A stretch of 20,000 bases of DNA, from positions 1-20,000 of the forward strand of contig JAHBMJ010000619.1 of assembly GCA_018398765.1 (NCBI GenBank), written 5' to 3'. Under the pieces are notes generated by a model. That model was not told the origin of the DNA and searched no databases. It worked only from the letters and a program-made list of their open reading frames with translations. The number at the start of each line of letters is the position of its first letter. Position 1 is the stretch's first letter. The position numbers were made by a program, and so were the translations under genes. Below, piece by piece: positions 8,485-17,252 of the stretch. The stretch is from Chromera velia. Taxonomy: Eukaryota > Sar > Chromeraceae.

Positions 8485-10023
8485 TCAGTGCTCTGTGGGA
8501 AGGATGATGAAAGGCCAGGTCTTCCTGCGGCCCTTCTTCCTTTGAAGTTTTGGTTTGCCCTCCTCTGCCTCACTGCCCTCTCCACTCTGCTTCACCGGTT
8601 CTGGAGACGGCGTCTTTCCCTTCTTTGCATCTTTCTTTGCCTCTGTCGGCGTGTCCCTCTGCTCCTTTTCTTTCTCCCCCTCTTCTCCCTCTTCTTCTTC
8701 TTGCCTACTGATGCGAACAAGCAGACCGTCTTCGGGGAGTTGGAAGGATGCCGCATCTGCCGTGGTCATCTTCTCCCACTGCGATAGGAGAGAACGGAGG
8801 GTCTCCTCTAACAAGGCGCCCTCTCGTGACTCCACCTCTCCCTCAAGGGGGGCGATCTGAATCAGCGGGACCGCATCCCCCCCCTGGGCCTGCTGGGCCC
8901 CCTGTTGCTGCTGGGGGGAGGCGATGTATTTTGACACAAGGAGCGTCTCGAGGGAAGTGCAGAAATCGAGACGAGCGACTGCATCCTCGAGAGCCTTTCG
9001 GCCTCGCACAGGAAGCCCGGAGGCCTTGAGAAACACGCCGGCTTCAATAACCGGACGCAGAACGAGTGGGTGGCGGGGATGGATGACAGTCAGGGGGAGA
9101 GATGCCAGTCCTTCTAATCCCTTTTTGAAACTCTCCGCAACCTCTTCAACGAAATCGTCCGTCCTTTCCTTTTTCTCAAGGTCTGAAGGGTCGACATCGG
9201 TTTCTGCAGTCGGCTGACTGCAAAAACGCCGAAGCCAAGCGGGAGCTCCTGCAATGACTGGAGGGTTTCTTCTGCTATCAAGTGCGTTCTGTATTTGTTT
9301 GAAGAGGGCGAGGCGACACTGCAAAAGCACTTGAAGGACGAGAAAAGGGGACTTTTCCTGCAACTCTGGTGCTACCACGAGGGGAGAGGGTTTTGCAGGT
9401 GCTTCCGGAAGGGCGGGAGGAGATGTGTCCCCTTGTGCTGCTGCTTCTGCTTCCCCTGGATTGTCTTTCGATCGCACTTTTCTCAATTCTTCTTGCTGTG
9501 CTGCCTCCTTTGCCTCCCTGTATTTGATAAAGTCCTTTTCATATTGAACAAGAAGGTCCCTGTACTGTGCAACTTCCGTGGAGTGCTCTCTGAGAGTGTC
9601 CTGAAGGTCTTGGACCTTCTCGTTGATCTGTGGGAGGAATTTGGTCTCTAGATTGAAGAGCACTTCTTTGCAGGCGTTGAGGCCCTCTCCCTCAATTTTG
9701 TCCTGGGTCTCTTTGAAAAAGACGAAACGGAAATCCTCCGGATCCTCTGCCTTCATGGTCTCTTCTGAGAGAAGGAGCTTCTGCTTTTGTGTGAGGAAAC
9801 TCTGCAGAAAGTCTTCACAACATCTGAGAGACCACAACAGAGCAGGGTCGTCGAACTTCGGAGGGGCGGTTGCGAAGGATAGAAGATTCTTCCGCGCTTG
9901 AAGAAACACGTGTTTTGAGTTTTGCATGTGTGCATGAGTCAGGAGTTTGAGCTGAAAGGTGATTGCCTCAAGCTCCTCTGGTGACAGAGAGTTTCCCTGC
10001 GCTTGCCCCTTCTTTGGCGGCAT
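8485..10023 (-). CDS. Conserved-looking helical, charged protein of unknown function (512 residues)
   Basis: A single uninterrupted frame from ATG 10023 (purine at -3) to the stop at 8487-8485. I do not recognise the family. Residues 1-12 (MPPKKGQAQGNS) are basic. Residues about 15-180 are rich in Leu, Glu, Lys and Gln with heptad-like spacing, suggesting coiled coil. A Pro/Ala linker follows at about 190-220. A mixed Leu-rich helical region extends to about 390, interrupted by a Gln run (SPQQQQGAQQ). Residues about 440-512 are an acidic then basic Lys/Glu tail with a KKGRRK cluster, a possible nuclear or RNA-binding signal. There is no transmembrane segment and no signal peptide. Normal amino-acid balance over the whole frame argues that it is a real gene rather than an antisense shadow. 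Confidence 0.8.
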   Translation of the reverse strand: MPPKKGQAQGNSLSPEELEAITFQLKLLTHAHMQNSKHVFLQARKNLLSFATAPPKFDDPALLWSLRCCEDFLQSFLTQKQKLLLSEETMKAEDPEDFRFVFFKETQDKIEGEGLNACKEVLFNLETKFLPQINEKVQDLQDTLREHSTEVAQYRDLLVQYEKDFIKYREAKEAAQQEELRKVRSKDNPGEAEAAAQGDTSPPALPEAPAKPSPLVVAPELQEKSPFLVLQVLLQCRLALFKQIQNALDSRRNPPVIAGAPAWLRRFCSQPTAETDVDPSDLEKKERTDDFVEEVAESFKKGLEGLASLPLTVIHPRHPLVLRPVIEAGVFLKASGLPVRGRKALEDAVARLDFCTSLETLLVSKYIASPQQQQGAQQAQGGDAVPLIQIAPLEGEVESREGALLEETLRSLLSQWEKMTTADAASFQLPEDGLLVRISRQEEEEGEEGEKEKEQRDTPTEAKKDAKKGKTPSPEPVKQSGEGSEAEEGKPKLQRKKGRRKTWPFIILPTEH

Positions 10024-10440
10024 TTCGATATCCTGCCCTCTGTGTTTCTCTGCAGTGGGCGCCTTAGTCCGTTTGGAACCGTGTGATCAGAACGTCGCGG
10101 GTACGTCAGCAACAGAACAAACAACACATGGACATGGGATGCCTCAAATCAACACCATTCAGTCCTAGAAACGCTCAAGCCTTCTGTCTGATGTTTGAGT
10201 TTGACACCAGCTCTCTTTTGACCAATGTGGGCGTTGCTCAAAAGCGTTGAGTGAATTGATTGCATGATTCAATGAAATGAAGGCATGATGAATTATAATG
10301 CAAAAAAAAAAAAAATTAATGCATGCGCAGTTTTTTTTAAAAAAAATAATTTTTGCATGCATGCATGCGTGCAGATCGATGGCCGGGTTCATGCTGGGTT
10401 CGAATTCAATTAATGAACATGCATGCAAACTGGATCTTCA
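10024..10440. promoter_or_regulatory. Upstream region of the 512-residue gene with TGCATGCA cluster
   Basis: This is the 5' flank of the minus-strand gene. It holds poly(A) at 10302-10314, a T8A8 palindrome-like tract (10331-10346) and a run of overlapping TGCATGC words at 10354-10373, with more copies at about 10319 and 10420. TGCATGCA is a known target of an apicomplexan AP2 factor, and chromerids carry ApiAP2 genes, so a regulatory role is conceivable. A B-box look-alike (GGGTTCGAATTC, 10396-10407) has no pairing T-stem and is not a tRNA. Confidence 0.35.
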
Positions 10441-11064
10441 TCGCCTCGGGGGGCAGCTCAGCTCTGCTGAGATCAGCCAAGAGGCCCTGAGATCGCACGT
10501 ACTCGCATAACGCATTTTTTCATTTTGGGGGGGGGGTTTGGTTCTGCATGTCTCTGTCATGCACAGTATCACCCGAATTCCAAAATATGCCCCTCAAGCA
10601 ACTCGCACGGAGCCGTAATCGCAGATACCTATTTCGTGTATGCGTGCCCCTCAAGTAACTCGCACGGAGTTGTAAGTGCATGATATATATGACTTGCACA
10701 CACGGTCCCGAAAAGCAACTTCGCGTGCATTACCGTAACCCTTACCCGATATCTGATGCAAGCAAGCTTACGAACAGCCCCGGAAAGCAAGAAAAATGAG
10801 AACTGCACGATTGACGCACGCTCGCCACATGCATAGTAGCGCTAACCCCCCCTTCCCCCCGCGAGAAAAAAACAGTGCAGAAACCCCCCCCCCCCAGCGC
10901 AAATTCAGCCTTTCAGGGCTGATGTATGGGCTGGGGTATTTTTATTTTATAAGTGCCCCCCGCTTCGCTTTCCGGGACCACATGCGTGCATATACATATG
11001 CAAGTGTATATCCCCTAAAGGGCCTCCCGAGGCACTCACCCAACTGGTTGGGTGCATGTATCCC
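10441..11064 (+). repeat. Dispersed repeat family, copy B
   Basis: Same family as the repeat at 865-1406. The 5' end is TC followed by GCCTCGGGGGGC (10443-10454), then a perfect hairpin CTCAGC-TCT-GCTGAG (10457-10471). The inverted partner GCCTCCCGAGGC is at 11022-11033 with one change. The 3' hairpin CACCCAAC-TG-GTTGGGTG is at 11037-11054. The internal TGCCCCTCAAG module starts at 10588 and 10645, 57 bp apart. The middle (about 10690-11000) differs from copy A and includes C-homopolymer runs. There is no coding capacity. Confidence 0.7.
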
Positions 11065-11071
11065 GTTCTTA

Positions 11072-11333
11072 TCGCCTCGGAGGGCAGCTCAGCTCTGCTG
11101 AGATCAGTCGAGAGGCCCTGAGATCACACATACTCGCATAACGTATTTTTTCATTTTGAGGGGGGGGATCGTTTCTGTCTCTGTCATGGTCAGTCGGTGT
11201 CGCCCGAGTTCCAAAATGTGCCCCTTAAGCAACTCGTACGGAGCCGCGATCGCACATGCCTTACTTACTTTGCACATGCGTGCCCCTCAAGTGTAACTCG
11301 CACAGAGTTGTACATACGATGTGAGCGGTCGAT
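11072..11333 (+). repeat. Dispersed repeat family, copy C, 5' part
   Basis: Starts only about 7 bases after copy B ends: TCGCCTCGGAGGGC (inverted repeat 11074-11085), the same 5' hairpin, and the two-module core with TGCCCC starts at 11219 and 11281. Similarity to copy A stops near 11333, where the LINE-derived sequence begins. The missing 3' part matches 17742-17907, so this copy appears to be split by inserted retroelements. Confidence 0.65.
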
Positions 11334-11819
11334 CCACAAGAAAAGTTTTGCCCGATCACCTCTAGAAGATCCCTAATCTCCAGGATCCTGGACTTCCCAA
11401 GGTTTTCTCTCTATTCGTATCGTAAATCGATACGCCTACAACCTATATGAGTCACAGATACTGCTCTTAACGTCTGTCCTAATGTTTTGCTTACATTCTT
11501 ACGTTCTGTCCTACGGAGACCCTTATACGTACGTTCCTACGGTCTCTTGAGGAGGACTGTCCTAGGATCGATCCTTCACTCTCATCGGTTTCTTCTCTTT
11601 ACTCAATTGCTCGATCCGACTCGATCACTTTTCTCTTCTTTTCTTTTCTTTGTATATGCATGCATGCTTTTTTATTCAAATGCGTTTGGATCTCGCAATG
11701 CGCGGGAATCCCGTGATCTTGAGTGACTTTAACGTTCGTACTGCGCGCGACAGCCCTGCGAGGCGGCGAGATGCTATTTGAAGAGCGGCTTGGGCCCTAC
11801 CGGAGCCAAACTTCCCAGT
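11334..11819 (+). mobile_element. Internally deleted LINE copy
   Basis: Bases 11334-11799 are nearly identical to 14525-15000, the 5' part of the longer LINE downstream. At GGGCCCTA the two diverge; here the sequence jumps directly to CCGGAGCCAAACTTCCCAGT (11800-11819), which matches 17722-17741 at the far end of the longer LINE with one change. Relative to that copy, about 2.7 kb is missing, with a shared TA at the junction. It retains an apurinic-endonuclease-type motif, NPVILSDFNVRT (11707-11742), resembling the GDFN motif with Ser in place of Gly. There is no intact open frame. Confidence 0.7.
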
Positions 11820-12224
11820 CACCCCGTCATCTCGACGACTCCTTTCCTTTCCACCTCGTCTTTTCTTCTCTCGCTTCGACTCTAAGATGCATGCTTTCAG
11901 ACCTTGAAGTTGGCTACCCTTCTCAGTCTTCCAGATATGCTTCTCTGTTCGATTTTAAATTGTCCTTTCTTCCTTTTTTTTTTTTTTTCCCGGGCAATCG
12001 AATATTTGGCATGCCCGAATCCTCCCCCTTTCGATTGATCGGAGGAACTCATTCATCACCCCGTGTCCTGACGAATTGTCTCCTGCAGCCTGACCGTTTG
12101 ATTCGCATTGTTCTCTTCTTTCTGCGTCTCGTCGTTTTTTTTTGTCTTTCGGCCTCTCTACCTCGTTTATCTTCCTTTATTCCTTTCTCTTATTGCGTTT
12201 CTTTCTTCTTTTAGCATGCTGCAG

Positions 12225-12345
12225 GGCTCTCTAACTCCTTTACCCTCGTTCGGTCCTTTGCTTGTTTTATTCCATTCGGTTCCTCAAGCTTGTCTTACGG
12301 CTCGCTAACTCCCTTATCCTCGTTCGGTCCTTTGTTCGTTTCTTT
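12225..12345. repeat. 74-bp period imperfect duplication
   Basis: GGCTCTCTAACTCC at 12225 and GGCTCGCTAACTCC at 12299 are each followed by a matching ACCCTCGTTCGGTCCTTTG-like stretch with few changes. It lies in the pyrimidine-rich tract. Confidence 0.7.
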
Positions 12346-12580
12346 CCTTTTTGGTGTGCAACGTCGTCTCGCTCGCCTACCTTACTTTCTGCCTTTGTAT
12401 GTTCTTTCTACTTCCGTTCGACTTGCCATCCTTCCTTCGTTCCTTCCTTCTTGCTCGCTTTCCTTCTCTTCTCCTTCCTTCCCACCTTCCTTCTTCCTGC
12501 CTTCCTGCTTTCCTGCTTCTCTTCTTCTTTTCTTTCTTCTTGCCTTAATTCCTTTTCTTCCTTCCTGCTTTCCTGCTTTT

Positions 12581-12668
12581 CTTCCTGTTCTTTTTCTCCT
12601 TGATCTTTCTTTCCTTCGCGCTTTCCTTCCTGTTCTTTTTCTCCTTGATCCTTCTTTCCTTCGCTTTT
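12581..12668. repeat. 45-bp tandem duplication
   Basis: CTTCCTGTTCTTTTTCTCC starts at 12581 and again at 12626. Both units continue through TTGATC and a TTCTTTCCTTCGC stretch with one base changed. Slippage or unequal exchange in the pyrimidine tract is the simplest cause. Confidence 0.8.
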
Positions 12669-13661
12669 TTGTTTTTGTCTTCTTTTTTTTTCCGTCTCTC
12701 CTTAATTTATTTATTTATTTATTTTTTTCACCTTCGTGGCCATGGCTGTCACAGTCCCTCCCACTCCTTCATGCTTCTGCTGCTGTCCCTCCATCCGGCT
12801 AATGAGGCTTTGACTTGGTAATGCCATTGACTCGACAGCTTGCTCCCCGTTCAAGCTGTAGTATCACCTCACCCCACCATCAGGAGTTTAAGAGCTTCCA
12901 CACAAATTCGCTTTCGAAACCATTCCAGCCTTGCCTCACCTATCTCTAATTGGATCCTCTTGCTATCAACGCCATCTACTACTCTCATAAAATCACCGGC
13001 TGTTTCCTGTCTATCTCTTATCTGCTGGCTTGTTACGGACTCTCTCTGTCTGTCGGTTTTCCTTGTTTCCTTTGATCAGACCAGATCCTGCTGCCTTCAT
13101 TCTTCTTTCCTCCTCCCACCCCCTTCTGATGGCAATCAGAAGGCTCACTCTGTCTATGAGGGCCCGTCCAATACCTTTCATAGACCAATGTCATTCATTC
13201 ATTTCCGTTCATTACTCTTGTTTCCCTTTGTCATACTGTTGCTCTTGCGTACTTCGGATCACCCCCCCCAATGCCCCAATACATAAGCAACCATACGTTT
13301 GACTCGAGATTGCACGAAAGGATCATGCAGCCATCAGGACGAGAAATAGCGAGTGCAAAAAGAGGAAAGACGTGACGAGAGTAGAAAGGGACTGAGCAAG
13401 TAAGAGAAAATATAGGTCGTAAAATTGGAAGGAAAATTGAGGAAGAATACAGACCAACCACAAACAACCGGGAGCACAGCAGCTCTCCCTTTGTATAAAC
13501 AGACATCAGGTAAAGCTCAGTGCAAGCACACCCACCACGAAAGTTAAGAGCCAATCCCCTTTACCTCCCAACTCATATATACTCGTTTGCTCTCTTTCCC
13601 CATTGTCACCTTGCAAATTCAATTCCCCCTTTCTTCATCTCCGGCAATTCTGTTCTGACTG

Positions 13662-14530
13662 TCACTTCTCTCTCCAAACTGGCTTTGTCATCCAGTCTGC
13701 TCGGTTGAGCTTCCTGGGTGTCCAGACCACGTTTTTGGACGGATCCATGCCCATTTTCCGGAACGTCTGAATTATATAATCAAGCTCGGACTAGAGTTAT
13801 GGCTCCTTCGTAACCTTGCCTGAACGCAAGCAGGCGTACAGCGCCTCTGAGTCGATATATACATTGACCTCCGGGAACTTTCCTGTGAGCTCGTCAATGA
13901 GAAACAGGGAGCGCCACAGCTCCTTCGCCAACATCTTCAACGCCGACAGCTCTCCTGCGTGAGAGCTGTCTAAGATGGCATCTTCATCCTCCGAGCAGAA
14001 CTCTCCCCCTGCCCACTCCTCCTCTATATCTTCTCCTCCCTCAACAACCCCCTGGTCATCGCAGTCGATAGATCCGGGTTCATAGGTCTCCCCTGCAACC
14101 CATCCCCATCCTTCGTTTCTCTGCTCCTTCCCCCACCCCCTTGCCGGCTCCTGGATGATCTCTCGCTCGGACTTCCACTGGATTAGGTTCCATTCATCCC
14201 CCGCTTTATGGGACCACGTCCGATCGCCCCAGCATGCGACCATCCCTTTCCGTACAATCCGGAGGATCCGTTTTCTACCTGCATCAGAGTTACTACAGTA
14301 ACTGAGTATGCATGCACTTTCTGTCCCTCAGGGAGGAAGGGTCTGAACTCTAACCTAGTCTTCTCCTGCTGTGCTTGTTGAAGGACGAGTCCTACGTTGC
14401 GGAGGAGACGGCGGCAGGGTCGAGTTGCATATTTCTGTAGCTCTTGGTAATAGACCTGCTTCTTGGGGAGGAGCCTGGTGCCCCACCCCAAAATGCCACA
14501 CGCCCCCCTATAAGCAGGGGGGCACCACAA
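13662..14530 (-). pseudogene. Ty1/copia-type Pol C-terminal (RNase H) fragment, broken
   Basis: Reading on the minus strand, this resembles the end of a copia-type polyprotein. QQEKTRLEFRP and VHAYS lie in one frame (to about 14312). A frameshift near 14310 leads to KGMVACWGDRTWSH and LIQWKSERE. Then follow the RNase H-like signatures HAGELSALKMLAKELWRS and VYIDSEALYACL (about 13960-13830). After two in-frame stops (13797-13799 TAA, 13791-13793 TAG) the same frame continues to VVWTPRKLNRADWMTKP, the usual W-P-N-AD-TK end of copia RNase H, and stops at 13662. An acidic insert of about 50 residues sits between WKSERE and the Glu motif. Integrase and most of RT are absent. The upstream edge coincides with the start of the LINE at 14525. 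Confidence 0.7.
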
Positions 14531-14901
14531 GAAAAGTTTTGCCCGATCACCTCTAGAAGATCCCTAATCTCCAGGATCCTGGACTTCCCGAGGTTTTCTC
14601 TCTATTCATATCGCAAATCGGTATGCCCACAGCCTATACAAGTCACAAATACTGCTTTTAACGTCTGTCCTAATGTTTTGCTTACATTCTTACGTTCTGT
14701 CCTACGGAGATCCTTATACATACGTTCCTACCGTCTCTTGAGGAGGACTGTCCTAGGATCGATCCTTCACTCTCATCGGTTTCTTCTCTTCACTCAATTG
14801 CTCGATCCGACTCGATCACTTTTCTCTTCTTTTCTTTTCTTTGCATGTACATGCATACATGCTTTTTTATTCAAATGCGTTTGGATCTTGTAATGCGCGC
14901 G

Positions 14902-14937
14902 AATCCCGTGATCTTGAGTGACTTTGACGGTCGTACT
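14902..14937 (+). other. LINE endonuclease motif remnant
   Basis: The frame reads NPVILSDFDGRT. The equivalent in the deleted copy (11707-11742) reads NPVILSDFNVRT, closer to the conserved PVILxGDFNxRT of LINE apurinic endonucleases; the catalytic Asn is Asp here. A stop follows within 40 codons, and the RT frame starts in a different register just after. The middle of the element is therefore missing between these two points. Confidence 0.55.
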
Positions 14938-14971
14938 GCGTGCGCGACAGCCCTAGCTGCGAGGCGGCGAG

Positions 14972-15808
14972 ATGCTATTTGAAGAGCGGCTTGGGCCCTA
15001 TTTTGCCAAGGTTGGGGTTGGGCCTTCTTCTGACTTCTGTGAGCTTGAGTGCCTCCTTTACGCTGATGATCTCGTTTTGTTTCACCCAGACCCAGGTGAG
15101 CTGACTTGCATGCTTGATCGTTTGTCTACCTACTTTCAGAAGAACGGATTATCTGTGAATGTTTCAAAGTCATACTCGTTGTTTGTGGGGGAGGAATGAA
15201 GTTTGGGCGAAAGGAAGGTCTTTCTCTTTGGGGAGAAAGTCATACAACGTTGTTCGGAGTTTAAATATCTGGGTGCAATTTTTGACAGGAATGGGGCAGT
15301 CAGTCGCGCTTTTGAAATGCGTCTAAAAAAAGGGAAGAGGAAGGTGTTTGCATTACTTGGGGAACTTGCACTGCTTGGCAAGGTCTCCCCGGGGAGGTTG
15401 ATAACAATGTGCAGGACTGGAGCCTTGTCAGTATTCCTCTATTCGGCGGAGATAGCGGGCTTGTCCCCTCGACAACTGCATCTTATTGACGACTTCTGGT
15501 TAAGCCTATGCCGGTCCCAGGTTGGCCTCCCCCGAACCTCCCCAAGGATTCTCACCCTCCTTGAGTTTGGTATCCTGCCCGCAGCCGTAACCCTAGCAGA
15601 AAGAGCGCTCAGGTTCCTGTGGGGAGTGGCGCAGAGGCCAGTGAATGACCTAATCAACCTCGTGTACAGAGAACTGTGTGAGAGGCGACAACTGGCCATT
15701 TTGGACGACTTTGTTTCTTTCGTTTCGTCCTGTTGTCTTATAGCAAAACTAGACCCTACTGATGTGCTTTCACAAAGTCCTTTGTCTTCGAGTACGGTGA
15801 TGTCATAG
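14972..15808 (+). pseudogene. LINE reverse transcriptase, C-terminal half
   Basis: One frame with a single internal TGA (15197-15199). The catalytic YADD box is at 15059-15070 (LLYADDLVLF), followed by the GLSVNVSKS helix typical of non-LTR RTs. After the TGA come CSEFKYLGAIFD and the thumb/connection region with Arg- and Leu-rich helices up to LAERALRFLW. The frame ends at TAG 15806-15808. RT motifs upstream of YADD are absent because the shared deletion removes them. Continued frame and protein similarity past the TGA show that the break is recent compared with the 5' loss. Confidence 0.8.
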
Positions 15809-16019
15809 GGGGGGGAGCTCTTTTCATCGCCGATGGGTGGTGTGCAGAGAAGAGTCTGGGAGACGGCAACTCAACAGACAAATTAGTCTTCTCCGGGCGT
15901 CCCCCCCCCCTTTTTTCATCTTACCTCTGTCTCCGTCCCCTCCTTATGGTTGCATACACCTTTCCGATGCCTTATCAAGCAGGCTTGCACATCTGCTATA
16001 GCGTTACGAGCCATGGCCA

Positions 16020-17252
16020 TACTTCGAAAAACTGCCTCCCCGTTCCTACCTCCTGGAACGCTCGCTTCCCTTCCAGTCTCGTCGAGTTATCTCTCTTTTC
16101 CGACTAGGGATTTGCCAGGCCTCGGCCAGGACGGCCTTGTTTAGAGGTATGGCGGCTTTTCCCCCCCTCGCTCGCTGTTTATTTTGCAAAGAACGAAACC
16201 CAACGACCCCACCGCAAGATCTACCCATCGGTGATGAGCTTCACGCTCTTTCTGACTACCCGGAATTTGACTCTGCTAGAGATCGATTCCAGCAGGTCCT
16301 GCGGGTCTCACCGAAAGCGAAGTACTTCAGCCTCAGTACACTCGACCGCAGTGAGATATTCTTCGTCAAAGTCCTTGTCCCACTACTTTCTGAACGCCCT
16401 GGATTGGTGGGGCGAACGTTGGTAGGGATCAACGAGTCTTTAGTTCGCAAACGAAGAGACATAACGAGACAGGACACCCCTTCGGATGGAGAAGATGTGG
16501 GCCGACAGGGTTTGCCGAATCGGTCTGCTGGCATAGGGGGGGTAAAGGGCACAACGTCTGCTAGACAGTCACGTCAAGCTATCGTCATTCAGGGTCAGAG
16601 TCTTCCGATCCTCTCTTCAACGTCTGCAGCCCCCATCCAAGCCAGTCTGCTGCGTAGAGTCGCCGCTAAATCAACTCTTTCTGCAGGCCGGCGTTCCACC
16701 ATGTTGCCTGCTGTTCGGTCGTTAGATGCCCACCGTTCAGGCACTTACCTGCTTCTCTCCCTTCTGCCACTCTCACAAATGTCAGTTGTCTACATGGATG
16801 GCGCCAGCCACTCTAATGGTACACCGCACGCGAAGGCGGGTTATGGAACATATTGGAGTCCTGGACATCCATGTAACCTCAGTTGTAGACTCAGAGGTAA
16901 GCAGACAAACAATCGAGCCGAGCTGAGTGCGATCATAGCTGCGCTTGAAATTGGAATTCTCCATGGTCCTCCTTGCACGCTGATAGTCAAATCTGATTCG
17001 TAGTATGCTTGCCGAGCCCTGGAGTCATGGGTTCCGCGATGGGAAAGAAATGGTTGAAGAAGACCTGATGGAAAGCCAGTGTGCAATCAAGATTTGATTG
17101 GCAAGTTGGTTAGCCTTGTCAATGAATACGAATGGGTACTGGGGGGGACTGTGTCTATCCAATGGGTGAAGGCGCACAATAAAAAGCCTGGTAATGAGGC
17201 AGCAGATACTCTCACTGTCAAGGGTGCGTATCTTCCCATCTCTTGTACGTAA
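16020..17252 (+). pseudogene. LINE C-terminal zinc-knuckle-like region and RNase H
   Basis: In a frame different from the RT, readable from about 16038, SRRVISLFRLG and RCLFCKERN are visible (about 16080-16205). They are followed by GDELHALSDYPEFDSAR, matching the CxxC...H...C segment after LINE RT but with Tyr in place of the last Cys. RNase H begins near 16780: Asp in YMDGAS (16797), Glu in NNRAELSA (16920), Asp in VKSDS (16995), then HNKKPGNEAADTL with His 17175 and Asp 17205. So the D-E-D-D set and the His are all present. Two stops interrupt it: TAG at 17001 and TGA at 17055, where Gln and Trp codons are normal for the family. It ends at TAA about 17250. Confidence 0.8.

Larger units (their letters stand above)
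11820..13661. other. Pyrimidine-rich tract, no supported gene
   Basis: The plus strand is strongly C/T-rich, most extremely at 11940-12740. Open frames here only reflect TTC/CTT/TCC codons and give Phe/Leu/Ser-rich nonsense, so none is called. Two local duplications stand out: a 74-bp period (GGCTCTCTAAC at 12225, GGCTCGCTAAC at 12299) and a 45-bp period (CTTCCTGTTC at 12581 and 12626). From 12740 to 13660 composition is more even, but I recognise no protein or RNA. Confidence 0.5.

Noticed and set aside
10396..10412. tRNA T-arm/Pol III B-box look-alike GGGTTCGAATTC
   Set aside because: The flanking bases cannot form a T-stem, and no anticodon or D arm lies at the right distance.
11943..12802. 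Several overlapping plus-strand frames rich in Phe, Leu, Ser and Pro
   Set aside because: All arise from the pyrimidine tract; three registers are open at once and composition is low-complexity.
12840..13286. Plus-strand frame of 148 codons after the pyrimidine tract
   Set aside because: No family resemblance, and it is still enriched in Ser/Leu/Pro from C/T-rich DNA. A second overlapping register is also open, so there is no basis to call a gene.
11334..15000. The 466/476-bp direct repeats as LTRs of the minus-strand copia fragment
   Set aside because: They lack TG...CA ends, contain an endonuclease-like motif and RT-coding sequence in the same strand as the LINE, and the copia pieces between them are incomplete. 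Two LINE copies explain them better.
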